NCBI RefSeq assembly: GCF_001421435.1
Contig: NZ_LMKA01000068.1
Location: 1-64,000, forward strand
Direction: 5' to 3'
Length of the DNA stretch: 64,000 bases
Source: Chryseobacterium sp. Leaf201
GTDB lineage: Bacteria; Bacteroidota; Bacteroidia; Flavobacteriales; Weeksellaceae
Below the pieces are notes generated by a model, which worked only from the letters and a program-made list of their open reading frames with translations, made no database searches and was not told where the DNA came from. Numbering within the stretch: the first letter of the stretch is position 1; the number at the start of each line of letters is the position of its first letter. The position numbers and the translations under genes are program-made. Shown here piece after piece: positions 53,601 to 62,438 of the stretch.

Positions 53601-53627
53601 AGTCAATACACGTAATCTCACATTCAT
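50607..53627 (-). CDS. SusC/RagA-family TonB-linked outer-membrane transporter
   Basis: The 1006-residue protein has a signal peptide ending near IAFAQ. A short linker with EIEEVVMIGY (TonB-box-like) leads straight into the plug domain (VSQALAGESAGVRVINTSGQPG, IRGFGSVSGNRAPLYVLDGMPY, ILKDATATSIYGARGANGVVVMNTKKG) and the barrel, ending in phenylalanine. The carboxypeptidase-regulatory-like domain common in SusC proteins is absent, giving the short type. With SusD it imports a nutrient across the outer membrane using TonB energy. Confidence 0.94.
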   Translation of the reverse strand: MNVRLRVLTAGVLFFTGQIAFAQQKPGDTATKETEIEEVVMIGYSQVPKESYVGTASKVDAKAIDSKNVSSVSQALAGESAGVRVINTSGQPGTDATIRIRGFGSVSGNRAPLYVLDGMPYTGNISAINPEDIENMIILKDATATSIYGARGANGVVVMNTKKGRSNKSVIQLESKVGFNMALLPRYSTIKSPEEYAGLSWQALRNRGRLLGQADPTAYANTNLFSNGGISADYNIWGTPTAQLIDPVTGQVRPGSARLYDPENWEDYAFQTSARTENNLSISGGSGKTTFYTNIGYLSDKGYSINSDFERYTGRLNLSHQARPWLKGDFNLGYAYSKANRNGQTSDSGSIFWFVDNIPSIYPLFKRDAAGNKIPDPHFGGSEFDYGDGPNGRGFGGLTNSIGDATNNLNKFYKHEINANMFLKADITKFLSFETRIGGQYYNNSNDQIENPFYGSAASQNGYIYKTKTELMSYNWLQLLRFNKKFGDHSIMAFVAHENSNWEQKFLSAGRPNIIDMIPELNLGIGESLSSSFTNNYALESFFGQLTYDYKGKYFFNGSVRRDGSSRFLNDKWDTFASAGLGWLVTKENFLSDNKTITNLKLKGSYGTVGDQGGVGYYPGYNVYNPGNFMGLPGATYDRSGYPVLTWEKFKVFQVGMELGLFKNRAIELDVDYYNRKTDNLIFDTRLAPSTGNAILKVNDGNMVNEGIEFTLKAHIINKKDIFLDFGVNGEFLRNKITRMPFDASTGQRKIIDLSEAGFGRTEGRSLYDYYMREYAGVNSATGAAQWYVNYTDNNGNGVFDAGEQIASLHEYQAQNPNADIRTGVTEVYAQATQKFLDKSAIPDIRGAFNLDFGFKSFTLGVQFLYSIGGYAYDSAYAGLMANGQVGTNNWHTDILNRWQNPGDITDVPRMSSNYAADVNFASRSSRFLVKSDYIALNNIRLGYNLPQEFVNSIGMTGFSLFVSGDNLWIASKRKGFNPSVSETGGTNTYNYSPLSTITFGAKINF

Positions 53628-53662
53628 ATTAACAAATTTTAATATTTTAAGATCACAAATAT

Positions 53663-53691
53663 GTTAATAAATATTAACATTAACAAACTTA
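53663..53691 (-). promoter_or_regulatory. promoter box and AT inverted repeat upstream of SusC gene
   Basis: The minus strand reads TAAGTTTG (53691-53684). Just downstream GTTAATA and TATTAAC (53663-53678) form a seven-pair inverted repeat covering the expected transcript start. The remaining bases up to 53879 are very AT-rich with no gene. Confidence 0.4.
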
Positions 53692-53879
53692 TCTTAAATA
53701 TGCAATTATGCATGAGTCATTATAAACCTTTAATATAATATGCTTTACATATTTCACTACATTTATAAATCATTAAATCACTTTATAGTTATAAAAAACT
53801 TGTCTGCTTTCTAACCTTTAACACTTTCATTGTAATAACATAAATATTGTTTAGAATTATTATAAATTACTAAATATAA

Positions 53880-53907
53880 AAAGCCTGCTTTTTAAAAAGC
53901 AGGCTTT
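53880..53907 (-). terminator. intrinsic terminator of the rimP-nusA-infB operon
   Basis: AAAGCCTGCTTTT (53880-53892) pairs with AAAAGCAGGCTTT (53895-53907). The minus strand ends in TTTTTATATTT, about 25 bases after the infB stop. Confidence 0.9.
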
Positions 53908-53930
53908 GATTATTATCTCAAAATGATAAA

Positions 53931-56900
53931 TTACTTTAATTTCTTCTTTACAGAAACTTCTTCATAGACTTCAAGGATATCTCCCTGTTCTATATCATTA
54001 TACCCTTTAAGGTTTAATCCACACTCGTAGCCTTTGGTTACTTCTTTTACATCATCTTTGAAACGTTTCAAGCTTTCAAGCTCTCCATCGAATTTCACGA
54101 TACCGTCTCTTAATAAACGTACTTTGGAATTTCGGGTTACTTTTCCTGAAAGAACCATACATCCGGCAATTGTTCCTACCTTGGAAATCTTAAATACTTC
54201 CCTGATCTCAACATTTCCGATTACCTGTTCCTGAATTTCAGGAGAAAGCATTCCTTCCATCGCTTCCTTAACTTCGTCAATGGCTTTGTAGATGATGGAA
54301 TAGGTTCTGATTTCAATTTCTTCACGGTCTGCAAGATCTTTGGCATTTGCACCGGCTCTTACGTTAAATCCGATAATAATTGCATCTGATGCAGCCGCGA
54401 GGTTGATATCCGACTCAGTGATCTGCCCGACACCTGAGTGCAGGATGTTAACACTAATTTCTTCGGTTGATAATCTCTGTAACTGGTCAGAAAGTGCTTC
54501 TACGGAACCATCCACGTCACCTTTAAGGATGATGTTCAGTTCTTTGAATTCACCTAAAGCGATACGTCTGCCCAATTCTTCAAGCGTCGTATGTTTTTTA
54601 GTTCTGATCGAAAGTTCTCTCTGAAGCTGTTCTCTCTTATTAGCAATCGCTTTACCTTCACTTTCGTCGGCATATACACGGAATTTATCACCTGCTGTAG
54701 GAGCGCCGTCCAGACCTAAGATAGTTGCCGGAATGGATGGACCCGCCTCTTCAAGGTTTTTACCCCTTTCATCAAGCAAAGCTTTTACTTTACCGTGGTT
54801 TTTACCTGCTACTACATAATCGCCTACTTTTAAAGTTCCGGTTTGTACCAACATAGTGGATACGTATCCTCTACCTTTATCTAAGGATGCTTCAATAACA
54901 ACGCCTTGTGCAGCACGTTCAGGATTTGCTTTTAATTCAAGCATCTCAGCCTGAAGCAATACTTTTTCCAGCAAGGTATCTACATTATTACCGAATTTTG
55001 CTGAAATTTCCTGGGCCTGTACATTTCCTCCCCATTCTTCTACCAGAATATTCATTCCCGAAAGCTGCTGACGGATATTATCCGGATTGGCATTCGGCTT
55101 ATCTACTTTATTGATTGCAATAATCATCGGAACTCCTGCTGCCTGAGCATGGGAAATTGCTTCTTTTGTCTGAGGCATTACATCATCGTCCGCTGCAATT
55201 ACAATAATTGCAATATCAGTAACCTGTGCACCCCTTGCCCTCATCGCCGTAAAGGCTTCGTGACCCGGCGTATCTAAGAATGTAATTCTCTGACCGTTTT
55301 CAAGCTGCACGTTATAAGCACCGATATGCTGTGTGATCCCTCCGGATTCACCTGCAATTACATTGGTTTTTCTTACATAATCCAGCAATGAAGTTTTACC
55401 GTGGTCTACGTGTCCCATTACGGTTACGATAGGTGCTCTTGATAAAAGGCTGTCTTCTGTATCGATATCGTCTTCAGAATCTGCTTCTTCAAGATCAGCA
55501 TCAGAGAATTCGATTTTATATCCGAATTCGTCAGCTACCAATAATAAAGTATCAGCTTCCAGTCTTTGGTTCATGGTTACCATTACACCTAATGAGAAAC
55601 AGGCAGAAATTACTTCTGTAGGAGACACATTCATTAAACTTGCCAGTTCACCAACCGTGATGAATTCGGTCACTTTTAATGTTCTGTCCTGTGCATCAAT
55701 TTCCTGCTGACGCTCATCCTGTTCTCTACGGTAGTTTCTCTTATCTTTTCTGTGTTTGGCAGATTTAGATTTACCTCCTTTATTAGTCAGTTTCTCAAGG
55801 GTTTCCTTGATCTGGTTTTTAACCTGTTCGTCTGTTAATTCAACAGGCATGGTACGCTGCCCCGGTCTGTTGTTTCCGAAACGGTTTCCGCCACCCTGTC
55901 CTGCAGGACGGTTGACACCACCCTGGCCCGGCGGACGGTTTCCCTGGGTATTGTTCCCAAAACGGTTTCCACCTTGTCCGGCCTGACCCGGCGGACGGTT
56001 CCCTTGAGCACCTCCCTGGGTATTGTTTCCAAAGCGGTTTCCGCCTTGTCCACCCTGACCTGCAGGACGGTTCCCCTGGCCTTGGCCCTGAGGACGGTTT
56101 GCCTGGTTACCTTGTTGATTATTATTATTACCTCCCTGCTGATTGTTGTTTCCGCCTTGAGGATTCTGACCTCCTGGCTTCTCAATTCTCTTTCTCTTCT
56201 TTTTAGCGCCTGCTCCTTTAGGGGCAAACTGCGTTAAATCGATTTTCTCTCCGACGATTTTTGGTCCGTCAAGTTTCTGGTAAACCGTTTCAATTTTCTG
56301 AGATTCCTGAGGCTGGGATTCTTCCTGCGCTTTTACCGGTTCAGCCGGTTTTACCTCAGCGGGTTTAGCCGGGGCCTCAGCGGGTTTCTCAGCAACAGGT
56401 TTCGGGGTTTCTTTTACAGGTTCAGCCGGTTTCTGTACGGGCTTTTCCTCTGCTTTTTTCTCCTCCATTTTAGGTTTGTCTTTTTTTACAGGTCTGTTTC
56501 TAGACTCGATCTGGGACAAATCTATTTTATCCAGAACTTTAAATTCCTGTTTTTCAGGAGCCGCCTTTACCTCAGGTATAGGTATAGGCGCAGGTGCAAC
56601 TTCTTCTTTTTTCTCTTCCACCACAGGTTCCGGTTTCGGAGCAGGAGTTTCTTCAATCTCAGGCTTTTTAGGCTCAAGGTCTATTTTACCTAAGATTTTA
56701 GTTTCCGGTTTATTAGCTTTAGCTCTTATTACTTCAGGGGTTTTCTTTTCTTCAATTTCCAGTTTTTCTTCCGGAACTTTTGTGATCACCACCTCATGGG
56801 AAGCTTTACGCTGTTCGCCGTCCTTGGCAAACTCAGCCTCCAATGCAGAATATGCCGCTTCTTCTAATTGAGCGTTAGGATTGCTTTCAACCTCGATACC

Positions 56901-56981
56901 CTTAGCCTGTAAAAACTCTACTAACCTGGACATCGAAATGTTGAATTCCTTAACCGCTTTATTTAATCTAATTTTTGGCAT
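53931..56981 (-). CDS. infB: translation initiation factor IF-2
   Basis: The 1016-residue GTPase brings fMet-tRNA to the 30S subunit. It starts with the IF2_N module ([22 protein letters not shown]). A very long Lys/Pro/Glu/Ala-rich region follows, then a Gly/Asn/Gln-rich stretch with four GNRFGNN repeats. A second IF2_N-like module ([20 protein letters not shown]) and the G domain ([28 protein letters not shown]) come next, followed by the C-terminal domains. It is the third gene of rimP-nusA-infB. Confidence 0.97.
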   Translation of the reverse strand: MPKIRLNKAVKEFNISMSRLVEFLQAKGIEVESNPNAQLEEAAYSALEAEFAKDGEQRKASHEVVITKVPEEKLEIEEKKTPEVIRAKANKPETKILGKIDLEPKKPEIEETPAPKPEPVVEEKKEEVAPAPIPIPEVKAAPEKQEFKVLDKIDLSQIESRNRPVKKDKPKMEEKKAEEKPVQKPAEPVKETPKPVAEKPAEAPAKPAEVKPAEPVKAQEESQPQESQKIETVYQKLDGPKIVGEKIDLTQFAPKGAGAKKKRKRIEKPGGQNPQGGNNNQQGGNNNNQQGNQANRPQGQGQGNRPAGQGGQGGNRFGNNTQGGAQGNRPPGQAGQGGNRFGNNTQGNRPPGQGGVNRPAGQGGGNRFGNNRPGQRTMPVELTDEQVKNQIKETLEKLTNKGGKSKSAKHRKDKRNYRREQDERQQEIDAQDRTLKVTEFITVGELASLMNVSPTEVISACFSLGVMVTMNQRLEADTLLLVADEFGYKIEFSDADLEEADSEDDIDTEDSLLSRAPIVTVMGHVDHGKTSLLDYVRKTNVIAGESGGITQHIGAYNVQLENGQRITFLDTPGHEAFTAMRARGAQVTDIAIIVIAADDDVMPQTKEAISHAQAAGVPMIIAINKVDKPNANPDNIRQQLSGMNILVEEWGGNVQAQEISAKFGNNVDTLLEKVLLQAEMLELKANPERAAQGVVIEASLDKGRGYVSTMLVQTGTLKVGDYVVAGKNHGKVKALLDERGKNLEEAGPSIPATILGLDGAPTAGDKFRVYADESEGKAIANKREQLQRELSIRTKKHTTLEELGRRIALGEFKELNIILKGDVDGSVEALSDQLQRLSTEEISVNILHSGVGQITESDINLAAASDAIIIGFNVRAGANAKDLADREEIEIRTYSIIYKAIDEVKEAMEGMLSPEIQEQVIGNVEIREVFKISKVGTIAGCMVLSGKVTRNSKVRLLRDGIVKFDGELESLKRFKDDVKEVTKGYECGLNLKGYNDIEQGDILEVYEEVSVKKKLK

Positions 56982-57057
56982 TTATATTATTTACTGTTTT
57001 TTAATTCTTAAAATTAAAGTATTTCCTTTTTACTGTTTATTAAAATTATTTAAAATT

Positions 57058-58293
57058 TTAATCTTCAAATTCCTCTCTCAGAATCCGTTTCACATCTTCA
57101 ATGGTTTCTTCTTCAAGATCCACCATATTTAAAAGACTCTCAGTTTCCTTATCCAGTACTGATTTTGCAGTTGTAAGGCCTACTTTCTTAAATTCATCCA
57201 GAATCCACTGTTCGATATCGTCATTGAACTCTCTCAAATCAACATCGTCATCTTCACTGGCTTCTCTGTATACATCAATTTCGTATCCTGATAACCAGGA
57301 AGCCAATCTGATATTCTGCCCCTGCTTACCGATTACTTTGGAAATTTCTTCAACCGGAGTATACACCAATGCATAATTTGCCTCCTCGTTAATATCAATT
57401 TTATTGATGGTAACATTTCCTAATGCTCTCTTCACTAAGATCTCAGGGTTTTTAGACCACTGGATCACATCGATGTTTTCATTTCTCAACTCTCTTACCA
57501 CGCCATGAATCCTTGAACCTTTCACCCCTACACAGGCACCTACAGGGTCAATTCTGTCATCGTAAGCATCTACTGCAATTTTCGCCTTCTCACCAGGAAT
57601 TCTTACTGCTTTCTTCAGCATAATAGTTCCGTCCTGAATTTCAGGGATCTCCAGCTCCAATAATTTCTCTAAGAATTTAGGGGCAGTTCTGGAAATAATA
57701 ATCTGCGGCTTTGAACCTTTGAAATCTACCGTTTCAACAATAGCTCTGATATTCTCACCCTTTTTAAAGAAGTCTGACGGAATCTGATTTTCTTTAGGCA
57801 AAATGAATTCGTTCTCTTCATCATCCAGCAAAATCACGTGTTTATGACGGATATGGTGGATCTCCCCTACTACAATTTCCCCGATTTTATCTTTAAACTG
57901 CTCGTACAGCATGGCATTGTTGTGTTCCTGCAATTTCGTAGCCAAAATCTGTTTCAGGGTAAGGATATTTCTTCTCCCAAGCTGGGCAACAGGAATTTCC
58001 ATGGTAAAATCTTCTCCTACTTCGAAGGTAGGGTCAATTTTTTTTGCTTCAGAGATTTCAATTTCCAGGTCATCATCTTCAGACATATCGTCTTCAACAA
58101 TGGTTTTATTTAAAAATATCTGAAAATCTCCTTTATCAGGGTTTACAATGACATCAAAATGATCATCCGAATCGTATCTTTTTCTCAGAAGTGTCTTCAG
58201 GGAATCCTCAATAATTGCCATAAGGTCAATCTTACTGATCCCTTTCTCGTCTTTAAAATCACCAAAGGATTCAATCAACGCTATATTGTCCAT
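57058..58293 (-). CDS. nusA: transcription termination/antitermination protein NusA
   Basis: The 411-residue protein has the NusA N-terminal RNA-polymerase-binding domain (IDLMAIIEDSLKTLLRKRY), an S1 domain (IGEIVVGEIHHIRHKHVILLDDEENEFILPKENQIP) and two KH domains (RIDPVGACVGVKGSRIHGVVREL and EEISKVIGKQGQNIRLASWLSG). An acidic C-terminus follows. It affects pausing, termination and antitermination. It starts 15 bases after the rimP stop and precedes infB by 76 bases, a conserved order. Confidence 0.96.
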   Translation of the reverse strand: MDNIALIESFGDFKDEKGISKIDLMAIIEDSLKTLLRKRYDSDDHFDVIVNPDKGDFQIFLNKTIVEDDMSEDDDLEIEISEAKKIDPTFEVGEDFTMEIPVAQLGRRNILTLKQILATKLQEHNNAMLYEQFKDKIGEIVVGEIHHIRHKHVILLDDEENEFILPKENQIPSDFFKKGENIRAIVETVDFKGSKPQIIISRTAPKFLEKLLELEIPEIQDGTIMLKKAVRIPGEKAKIAVDAYDDRIDPVGACVGVKGSRIHGVVRELRNENIDVIQWSKNPEILVKRALGNVTINKIDINEEANYALVYTPVEEISKVIGKQGQNIRLASWLSGYEIDVYREASEDDDVDLREFNDDIEQWILDEFKKVGLTTAKSVLDKETESLLNMVDLEEETIEDVKRILREEFED

Positions 58294-58308
58294 TTATTCT
58301 TTTTTATT

Positions 58309-58776
58309 TTAAAATTTAATCGTTACTAATGCTTTCTTAATCTCAGAGTACGGAATTTCTTTTTCCTCCTCCACATCTACCTTTCCTTTACCCACCTCTT
58401 TCGGCTTACGGTAACGTAAGATCAATGTAATTTTTTCTTCATCCACTTTTGCCAGTTCCCCTTCTACATTTGTTGCATCATTCAGCAAAACGTCAATTTC
58501 TCTTCCTATGTTTTTAGCAAACTGCCTTGGGGTTACCAGAGGCTCGCTTAATCCGGCAGACATTACCTGCAGGCTGAAATCGTGTTCTTCACGATCCATG
58601 TTGAATTCTATGGCACGGCTTGCATCCAGACAATCCTGCAGGGAAACTCCGTTATCACCATCCAGGATTACGGTAATGTCATCTGCTGCAGAAAACTTCA
58701 GATCAATAAGAAATAAATCTGTTCTGGCCGCCAGGAATTCATGCAATAATTCTTCAATTTTCTTTCTAAACTCCAT
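58309..58776 (-). CDS. rimP: ribosome maturation factor RimP
   Basis: The 155-residue protein is needed for 30S subunit maturation. It shows the RimP pattern: an N-terminal alpha-beta domain (LDGDNGVSLQDCLDASRAIEFNMDRE, FSLQVMSAGLSEPLVTPRQF) and a C-terminal Sm-like domain (IDVLLNDATNVEGELAKVDEEKITL). It is the first gene of the operon with nusA and infB, behind a 76-base leader that can form a terminator-like hairpin. Confidence 0.93.
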   Translation of the reverse strand: MEFRKKIEELLHEFLAARTDLFLIDLKFSAADDITVILDGDNGVSLQDCLDASRAIEFNMDREEHDFSLQVMSAGLSEPLVTPRQFAKNIGREIDVLLNDATNVEGELAKVDEEKITLILRYRKPKEVGKGKVDVEEEKEIPYSEIKKALVTIKF

Positions 58777-58804
58777 ACGTTATTTAAATCTTGATTTACC
58801 CGTA

Positions 58805-58832
58805 CGAAAAAAGGCTTTCTTCCGAAGGCCTT
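58805..58832 (-). terminator. terminator-like hairpin inside the rimP leader (possible attenuator)
   Basis: On the mRNA, AAGGC (58832-58828) pairs with GCCTT (58815-58811). The loop contains CTTC/GAAG, and six T residues follow about 30 bases before the rimP start. The stem is short. Confidence 0.4.
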
Positions 58833-58858
58833 CCCATGTTTTTCCTGTAAATCCACTG

Positions 58859-58866
58859 CAAATATA
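58859..58866 (-). promoter_or_regulatory. promoter box of rimP-nusA-infB
   Basis: The minus strand reads TATATTTG followed by CAG. Transcription should begin near 58852, giving a leader of about 76 bases. Confidence 0.65.
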
Positions 58867-58961
58867 CAAATTTTTATTAAAAAAGCAAATATCTTATTAT
58901 CAGGTTGATAAGTTAATATTTATTTACACTAATTTAAAAGGCGTTATGATGGTATTTTTAT

Positions 58962-58969
58962 TACTTTTG
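58962..58969 (+). promoter_or_regulatory. promoter box of the polysaccharide precursor genes
   Basis: TACTTTTG overlaps an in-frame GTG at 58969, which therefore cannot be the start. The TTG at 58996 is favoured, with about 20 bases of leader. Confidence 0.6.
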
Positions 58970-58995
58970 TGACTGAATTTTTAAAAACATACATT

Positions 58996-60309
58996 TTGAA
59001 TATTACTATTGTAGGAACAGGTTATGTAGGATTGGTTACAGGAACCACTTTAGCAGAACTTGGAAATTCAGTATACTGTGTGGATATTGATGAAAAAAAA
59101 GTAGAAGGCATGAAAAACGGCGTAGTTCCCATCTATGAGCCGAATCTTGAAGAAATGTTCCTGAGGAATATCCAGTCGGAAAGATTATTTTTCACTACTG
59201 ATTTAAGAGAGGCACTGGATAAAAGCGAAGTTATTTACCTTGCCCTGCCTACCCCTCCGGGAGAAGACGGATCTGCAGACCTTTCCTATGTACTGAAGGT
59301 AGCGAACGACCTTGGAGAAATGATGACGGAATATAAGGTTATCGTTAACAAAAGTACCGTTCCTGTGGGTACAGCCGACAGAGTAAGGGAAGTGATCGCT
59401 TCAAAGACGCAGATTCCTTTTGACGTGGTTTCCAACCCCGAATTTTTAAGAGAAGGGTTTGCCGTAGAAGATTCCATGAATCCTGCGCGGGTCGTGGTAG
59501 GATCAAGCTCAGATAAAGCCAAAGATATCATGGCTAAAATTTACCAGCCGTTTACCAATACCGGAATTCCGATTATTTTCATGGACGAAAAGTCTTCCGA
59601 GCTTACGAAATATGCAGCCAATTCATTCTTAGCGGTAAAAATCACGTTTATGAATGAAATTGCCAACTATTGTGAAAAGGTAGGGGCAGATGTAGACAAA
59701 GTAAGGCTGGGTATGGGAAGTGATGACAGGATCGGACAAAGGTTCCTGTTCCCCGGAATCGGATATGGAGGAAGCTGTTTCCCGAAAGATGTAAAAGCAC
59801 TAATTAATTCAGGAAAGCAGGAAGATTTTAATTTCCAGATCCTGGAAGCGACAGAAAACGTAAATATTGCCCAGAAAGTAATCTTGGTTTCTGAAATTGA
59901 AAAATATTTCAGCGGAAACATCGCAGGCAAGACCATTGCCATGTGGGGGCTGGCTTTCAAAGCGAATACCGATGACATCCGGGAGGCTTCATCCCTGGAC
60001 AATATTGCATTGCTTTTGGAAAAGGGTGCAAAAATAGTAGCCTATGATGCCATTGCAGAAGATAATGTCCAGAAAGTTTTAGGAGATAAGATCCAGTATG
60101 CAAAAAGTATGTATGAGGCACTGGAAAATGCGGATGCTTTGTTCATTGCTACAGAATGGCCGGAATTTAAGAATCCGAATTTTGAATTGATGGGCCGGAA
60201 AATGAATAACAAGGTTATTTTCGACGGAAGAAATATGTATCCGCTGGAAATCCCTGAACAGAATGGTTTCTATTATAAAAGTATCGGACGTAAAACAATT
60301 TTAAATTAA
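58996..60309 (+). CDS. ugd: UDP-glucose 6-dehydrogenase
   Basis: From the TTG at 58996 the enzyme has 437 residues. It oxidises UDP-glucose to UDP-glucuronate for surface polysaccharides, or a related nucleotide sugar. It has the NAD-binding GTGYVGLVTG at the N-terminus, KSTVPVGTADRVRE, SNPEFLREGFAVEDSMNPARVVVG and the catalytic cysteine in GYGGSCFPKDVKAL. The TTG start fits both the family N-terminus (NITIVGTGYVG) and the promoter. It heads the operon with rfbB (six-base gap) and rfbA. Confidence 0.94.
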   Translation: MNITIVGTGYVGLVTGTTLAELGNSVYCVDIDEKKVEGMKNGVVPIYEPNLEEMFLRNIQSERLFFTTDLREALDKSEVIYLALPTPPGEDGSADLSYVLKVANDLGEMMTEYKVIVNKSTVPVGTADRVREVIASKTQIPFDVVSNPEFLREGFAVEDSMNPARVVVGSSSDKAKDIMAKIYQPFTNTGIPIIFMDEKSSELTKYAANSFLAVKITFMNEIANYCEKVGADVDKVRLGMGSDDRIGQRFLFPGIGYGGSCFPKDVKALINSGKQEDFNFQILEATENVNIAQKVILVSEIEKYFSGNIAGKTIAMWGLAFKANTDDIREASSLDNIALLLEKGAKIVAYDAIAEDNVQKVLGDKIQYAKSMYEALENADALFIATEWPEFKNPNFELMGRKMNNKVIFDGRNMYPLEIPEQNGFYYKSIGRKTILN

Positions 60310-60315
60310 AAAAAG

Positions 60316-61395
60316 ATGAAAAATATAATTATTACCGGCGGGGCAGGATTTATCGGCTCCCACGTGGTAAGAGAATTCGTAAAGAACAATCCGGACTCAA
60401 TGATCATCAATCTTGATGCCCTTACCTACGCAGGAAACCTGGAAAACCTGACCGATATTGAGAACGAACCGAATTATGTTTTCGAAAAGGCAGATATTAC
60501 AGAGCCTGAACAGTTAAGAACCATATTTGAAAAATATAATCCTGATGCCGTGGTGCATCTGGCTGCAGAAAGCCACGTGGACAGAAGCATTACCGATCCG
60601 ATGGCCTTCATCAATACGAATGTTAACGGAACAGCCAATCTTTTGAACCTCTGCAAAGAATTCTGGACGCTGAATCCCGATCATACCCACGGAAGATTCC
60701 CGGATGAGAAAAGAACCCATCTTTTCTATCATGTTTCTACAGATGAAGTATACGGAAGCTTAGGTGAAACCGGATTCTTTTTAGAGACCACCGCTTATGA
60801 TCCGCAGTCTCCGTATTCCGCTTCAAAAGCAGCGTCTGACCATTTGGTAAGGGCTTACGGAAATACTTACGGAATGCCTTTTATCGTTTCCAACTGTTCC
60901 AACAATTACGGACCGAACCATTTCCCTGAAAAGCTGATCCCGCTTTGTATTTCAAATATCATCAATGAAAGGCCTCTGCCGATTTACGGTGACGGGAAAT
61001 ATACTAGGGACTGGTTATTTGTTATTGACCATGCAAGAGCAATACACCAGATTTTCAATGATGCGAAGACCGGTGAAACGTATAATATCGGAGGCTTTAA
61101 CGAATGGCAGAACATTGACCTGGTTAAAGAACTCATCAAACAGATGGATGAAAAGCTTGGGAATCCTGCAGGACATTCTGAAAAGTTAATTACCTATGTT
61201 AAAGACAGACCGGGCCATGATAAGCGATATGCTATTGATGCGGCGAAGCTGAATACGGAGCTGGGCTGGAAGCCGTCGGTAACCTTTGAAGAAGGATTGG
61301 GAAAAACCATCGACTGGTATCTTGAAAACAAAGAGTGGCTGGAGCACGTAACGAGCGGCGATTACCAGAAATATTACGAAAAACAGTACAACTAA
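60316..61395 (+). CDS. rfbB: dTDP-glucose 4,6-dehydratase
   Basis: The 359-residue short-chain dehydrogenase-like enzyme makes dTDP-4-keto-6-deoxyglucose for rhamnose and other deoxy-sugars. It carries the NAD motif [11 protein letters not shown], the catalytic region [15 protein letters not shown] and [20 protein letters not shown], and [16 protein letters not shown]. The length is typical. rfbA follows after 16 bases, but rfbC and rfbD are not in this window. Confidence 0.95.
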   Translation: MKNIIITGGAGFIGSHVVREFVKNNPDSMIINLDALTYAGNLENLTDIENEPNYVFEKADITEPEQLRTIFEKYNPDAVVHLAAESHVDRSITDPMAFINTNVNGTANLLNLCKEFWTLNPDHTHGRFPDEKRTHLFYHVSTDEVYGSLGETGFFLETTAYDPQSPYSASKAASDHLVRAYGNTYGMPFIVSNCSNNYGPNHFPEKLIPLCISNIINERPLPIYGDGKYTRDWLFVIDHARAIHQIFNDAKTGETYNIGGFNEWQNIDLVKELIKQMDEKLGNPAGHSEKLITYVKDRPGHDKRYAIDAAKLNTELGWKPSVTFEEGLGKTIDWYLENKEWLEHVTSGDYQKYYEKQYN

Positions 61396-61411
61396 TACAA
61401 CACACAATACG

Positions 61412-62275
61412 ATGAAAGGTATCATTTTAGCCGGAGGTTCCGGTACCCGACTTTTTCCCCTCACCATTGCAGTCAGCAAACAGCTTATGCCTGTTTATGA
61501 CAAACCGATGATTTATTATCCCCTGTCCACTTTATTGCTGGCCGGGATTAAAGATATTCTTATTATTACCACACCTCATGACCAGTCAGGTTTCATTAAA
61601 CTCTTAGGAGACGGATCCCAGATCGGCTGTAATATTGAATATATGGTACAGCCAAGCCCGGACGGACTGGCGCAGGCTTTTATCCTGGGTGAACAGTTCA
61701 TCGGCAGTGATGCTGCGGCATTGGTACTGGGTGACAATATCTTCTACGGTTCGGAAATGGGGACTCTGCTTAAAAACAAAACCAACCCGGATGGTGGTGT
61801 TGTTTTCGCTTATCATGTCTCCGATCCTGAAAGATACGGTGTAGTGGAATTTGATGATGATTTTAAAGCAGTATCCATTGAAGAAAAACCGACACAGCCC
61901 AAATCCAGCTATGCTGTTCCCGGACTTTATTTCTATGATAATGAAGTGGTGGAAATTGCAAAGAACATCAAGCCTTCTCCAAGAGGAGAACTTGAAATTA
62001 CCGACGTTAATAATGTTTACCTGCAAAAAGGAAAGCTGGAAGTGGGCGTTTTAGACCGCGGAACTGCCTGGCTGGATACCGGAACGTTTGATTCCCTTAA
62101 TGATGCTTCGGAGTTTGTAAGGGTGATTGAAAAAAGGCAGGCTTTTAAAATCGGGTGTATTGAGGAAATTGCCTTCAGAAATAAATTCATTAATGAAGAA
62201 AAACTGCTGGAAACCGCTGCCAAATACGGCAAGAGCGGGTATGGCGAATACCTGAAACAGCTGGTTAACGAATAG
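61412..62275 (+). CDS. rfbA: glucose-1-phosphate thymidylyltransferase
   Basis: The 287-residue enzyme makes dTDP-glucose from dTTP and glucose-1-phosphate. Motifs are [18 protein letters not shown] at the nucleotide site, [27 protein letters not shown] with the metal aspartate, [13 protein letters not shown] and [15 protein letters not shown]. All are standard for RfbA/RmlA. It is the third gene of the ugd-rfbB-rfbA group. Confidence 0.95.
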   Translation: MKGIILAGGSGTRLFPLTIAVSKQLMPVYDKPMIYYPLSTLLLAGIKDILIITTPHDQSGFIKLLGDGSQIGCNIEYMVQPSPDGLAQAFILGEQFIGSDAAALVLGDNIFYGSEMGTLLKNKTNPDGGVVFAYHVSDPERYGVVEFDDDFKAVSIEEKPTQPKSSYAVPGLYFYDNEVVEIAKNIKPSPRGELEITDVNNVYLQKGKLEVGVLDRGTAWLDTGTFDSLNDASEFVRVIEKRQAFKIGCIEEIAFRNKFINEEKLLETAAKYGKSGYGEYLKQLVNE

Positions 62276-62417
62276 CCTGAATATAATTATCTGAAACCTA
62301 AATAAGAACATTGGTTTTATTTGAACCCAATTTATAAATACCGATCTCCATATTACACTACCGCTCAGGAAAATACACTCATTTTTCCTGAAAAAGAGAC
62401 AGTTATTTATTTTACTT

Positions 62418-62425
62418 TAAATTTG
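62418..62425 (+). promoter_or_regulatory. promoter box of the polysaccharide ABC exporter
   Basis: TAAATTTG followed by CAAA lies 13 bases before the TTG at 62439. Upstream, CAGGAAAA/TTTTCCTG (62366-62373 with 62383-62390) forms an inverted repeat of unknown meaning. Confidence 0.5.
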
Positions 62426-62438
62426 CAAAAAATTTATT

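Noticed and set aside
55835-56230. Repetitive DNA that could be mistaken for a CRISPR or tandem-repeat array
   Set aside because: The repeats are in frame within infB, irregular in length, and encode the GNRFGNN-type linker. There are no constant repeats with unique spacers and no cas genes.
62366-62390. Inverted repeat CAGGAAAA/TTTTCCTG as a terminator after rfbA
   Set aside because: It is not followed by T residues on the plus strand and lies 90 bases past the stop. It may be an operator or nothing.
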